Assembly: GCA_964035545.1 (NCBI GenBank)
Contig: OZ037767.1
Location: forward strand, 13,976,801 to 14,040,800
Direction of reading: 5' to 3'
Source of the DNA: Bugula neritina
Taxonomy: Eukaryota > Bryozoa > Gymnolaemata > Cheilostomatida > Bugulidae
DNA length: 64,000 bases
Positions 62,718 through 64,000 of the stretch are shown here, piece after piece; position 1 is the stretch's first letter, and each line of letters opens with the position of its first letter. The notes below the pieces were generated by a model that was not told the DNA's origin, made no database searches, and worked only from the letters and a program-made list of their open reading frames with translations. Both the position numbers and the translations under genes were made by a program.

Positions 62718-62904
62718 TAAAATATTAAGATATTAAGATGTTGAACAAATAATTTGCAAAAATGCATTGAAGTTATTTATACTTGAGCAAACTAAAACAT
62801 TTCACATTCTAGTAATAGATAACATAAAAGCCTAAATGCTTTAATAATTATTATGTCATCATTTTCTTTTCATAATACAACAGCTCTCTGATAAAAATTT
62901 AATT

Positions 62905-63290
62905 TTAGGCAAAAATAGCACAGGTAATAATGGCACAGGTAATAATGGCACAAATGGAAAGCTAGGTAAAAATGGCACACTGATGTTAAGTTTTCCCAAA
63001 CCCCAAACCCAAACCTCCAACCCTTAAACCTCAACCCCCAAACCCCAAACCCCAAACCCCAAACCCCAAACCCCAAACCCCAAACCCCAAACCCCAAACC
63101 CCCAAACTCAACCCCTCCCCCCCCCCCCCCGCCCTCGAACCTTAACTCCCATTTCAAACCCCCAACCAGCACCCCAAACCCTGATAATGAAAATGTACTT
63201 TTTTTACCTACTTCGCCATTTGTGCAATTATTGCATCTGTGGAATTATTACCTGTTCCATTTTTACCTGTGCCATTTTTACTGGACACCA
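62905..63290. repeat. Inverted-arm element around a CCCCAAA tract
   Basis: The left arm (about 62910-62983) repeats GGCACAGGTAATAAT and GGTAAAAATGGCACA. The right arm (about 63215-63290) carries their reverse complement (ATTATTACCTGT, TTTTTACCTGTGCCATTTTT). Between them, 62997-63175 is (CCCCAAA)n with about ten clean units and a C12 run at 63117-63130. The arms look like mutated copies of one sequence. Confidence 0.75.
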
Positions 63291-63610
63291 AGAATGCAGC
63301 TTTCCACAGTTTACCACAGACCATTGACAAATGTGTAGATAAGAGAGAGAATTGAATTACAATTTGTACTATGAGTGCTTACTCAGTGTGTAATAAAGTT
63401 ACATTATGCAATGCACAAAGTTTAACACAATGCGCAGAGTTTGTAAAGCGGGTTCAATCAAAAGGGAGAAAAAGCTACTAAGGTATATATACAACAAGAT
63501 TGGATTTTGATATATTGGAAAGGAAAAATATGAAGAGATAGAGAATCAATTGGTGAGTTTATTAAGCTAGAATAATCATAAGGAGATTGCACTGTTGTGA
63601 TCACTCAGTG

Positions 63611-63661
63611 GTCCCCGTAGTGTAATGGTTAGCACACTTGCTTGCAATCCCAATGGAGGCA
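63611..63661 (+). repeat. tRNA-like element, family 2 (internal deletion)
   Basis: GTCCCCGTAGTGTAATGGTT through CACACTTGCTTGCAA is almost identical to the 3384-3455 copy. About 20 bases including the B box are missing. Confidence 0.65.
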
Positions 63662-64000
63662 AAGTGTTTTCAGAGATGTTAAAACTTTCATAAATGACTG
63701 TATATATGCTTCACACAGAATATAAAATTATAAAGTTTAATGTATAATTGCAATTAAGTGAAGAATATTGTGAGGTGATATTTAAACTGATATTGTAAGC
63801 ACTTTTACAAGTTGCATTAAAAACTTGCTTAACTACTCGCTCCTAATGTATGTACAATTAACTAACTATAAGTCATTATGAATACAACATGTACCAAAGC
63901 ATGTGTATTGGCACTTTAGCCTTATATAGATATAGCTATAGCATAAGACAGTCTCTTATTCATTCCACCTGTATTTTAATATCACATATAAATGCAAGGC

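Noticed and set aside
63000-63110. Telomere end
   Set aside because: The unit is CCCCAAA rather than the usual animal CCCTAA, and normal sequence resumes on both sides.
62870-63172. Minus-strand ORF rich in GVWGLGF
   Set aside because: Product of the CCCCAAA tandem tract.

Overview
The window is animal nuclear DNA. It is AT-rich, has many short spliced exons with GT/AG borders, and carries tRNA-derived SINEs, fold-back MITEs, a solo LTR-like element and a LINE fragment. The gene content (amnionless, SRP9, KLHDC3, a DUF1295 reductase, an animal-type GH10 protein) fits an invertebrate, perhaps a spiralian. The species cannot be named from sequence alone. I rebuilt the genes by joining exons by hand and checking codon phase at each junction. 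These are inferred models without transcript support.

Layout: (1) 1-1869, minus: 5' part of an amnionless-like gene, which runs off the left edge. (2) 3751-5876, minus: a compact three-exon SRP9 gene. (3) 8033-12034, plus: a complete eight-exon KLHDC3 (kelch) gene with a 425-bp fold-back element in its last intron. (4) 13625-19351, plus: a complete five-exon DUF1295/steroid-reductase-like membrane enzyme whose introns carry a solo LTR-like element, a 21-bp minisatellite, two MITEs and a SINE. (5) 20348-32133, plus: a large acidic, probably N-myristoylated disordered protein with 18 tandem octapeptides. (6) 33155-42176, minus: an unrecognised protein of about 530 aa with a TIR-like segment; its 3' end converges with gene 5 within about 40 bp. 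(7) 44834-53612, minus: a twelve-exon secreted CBM4_9 + GH10 protein in which both catalytic glutamates are replaced. (8) 53.7-58.4 kb: gene-free, with SINEs and a frameshifted LINE fragment. (9) 58585-61965, plus: a TATA-driven six-exon gene for a 210-aa secreted protein with eight mature cysteines that I do not recognise. (10) 62-64 kb: (TA)n, a CCCCAAA tract between inverted arms, and a tRNA-like copy.

The genes are unrelated housekeeping and secreted functions with no operon-like logic. The best leads are the predicted catalytically dead GH10 protein, the TIR-like protein, the new secreted cysteine protein, the octapeptide protein, and a tRNA-Thr-like SINE family with seven copies here.
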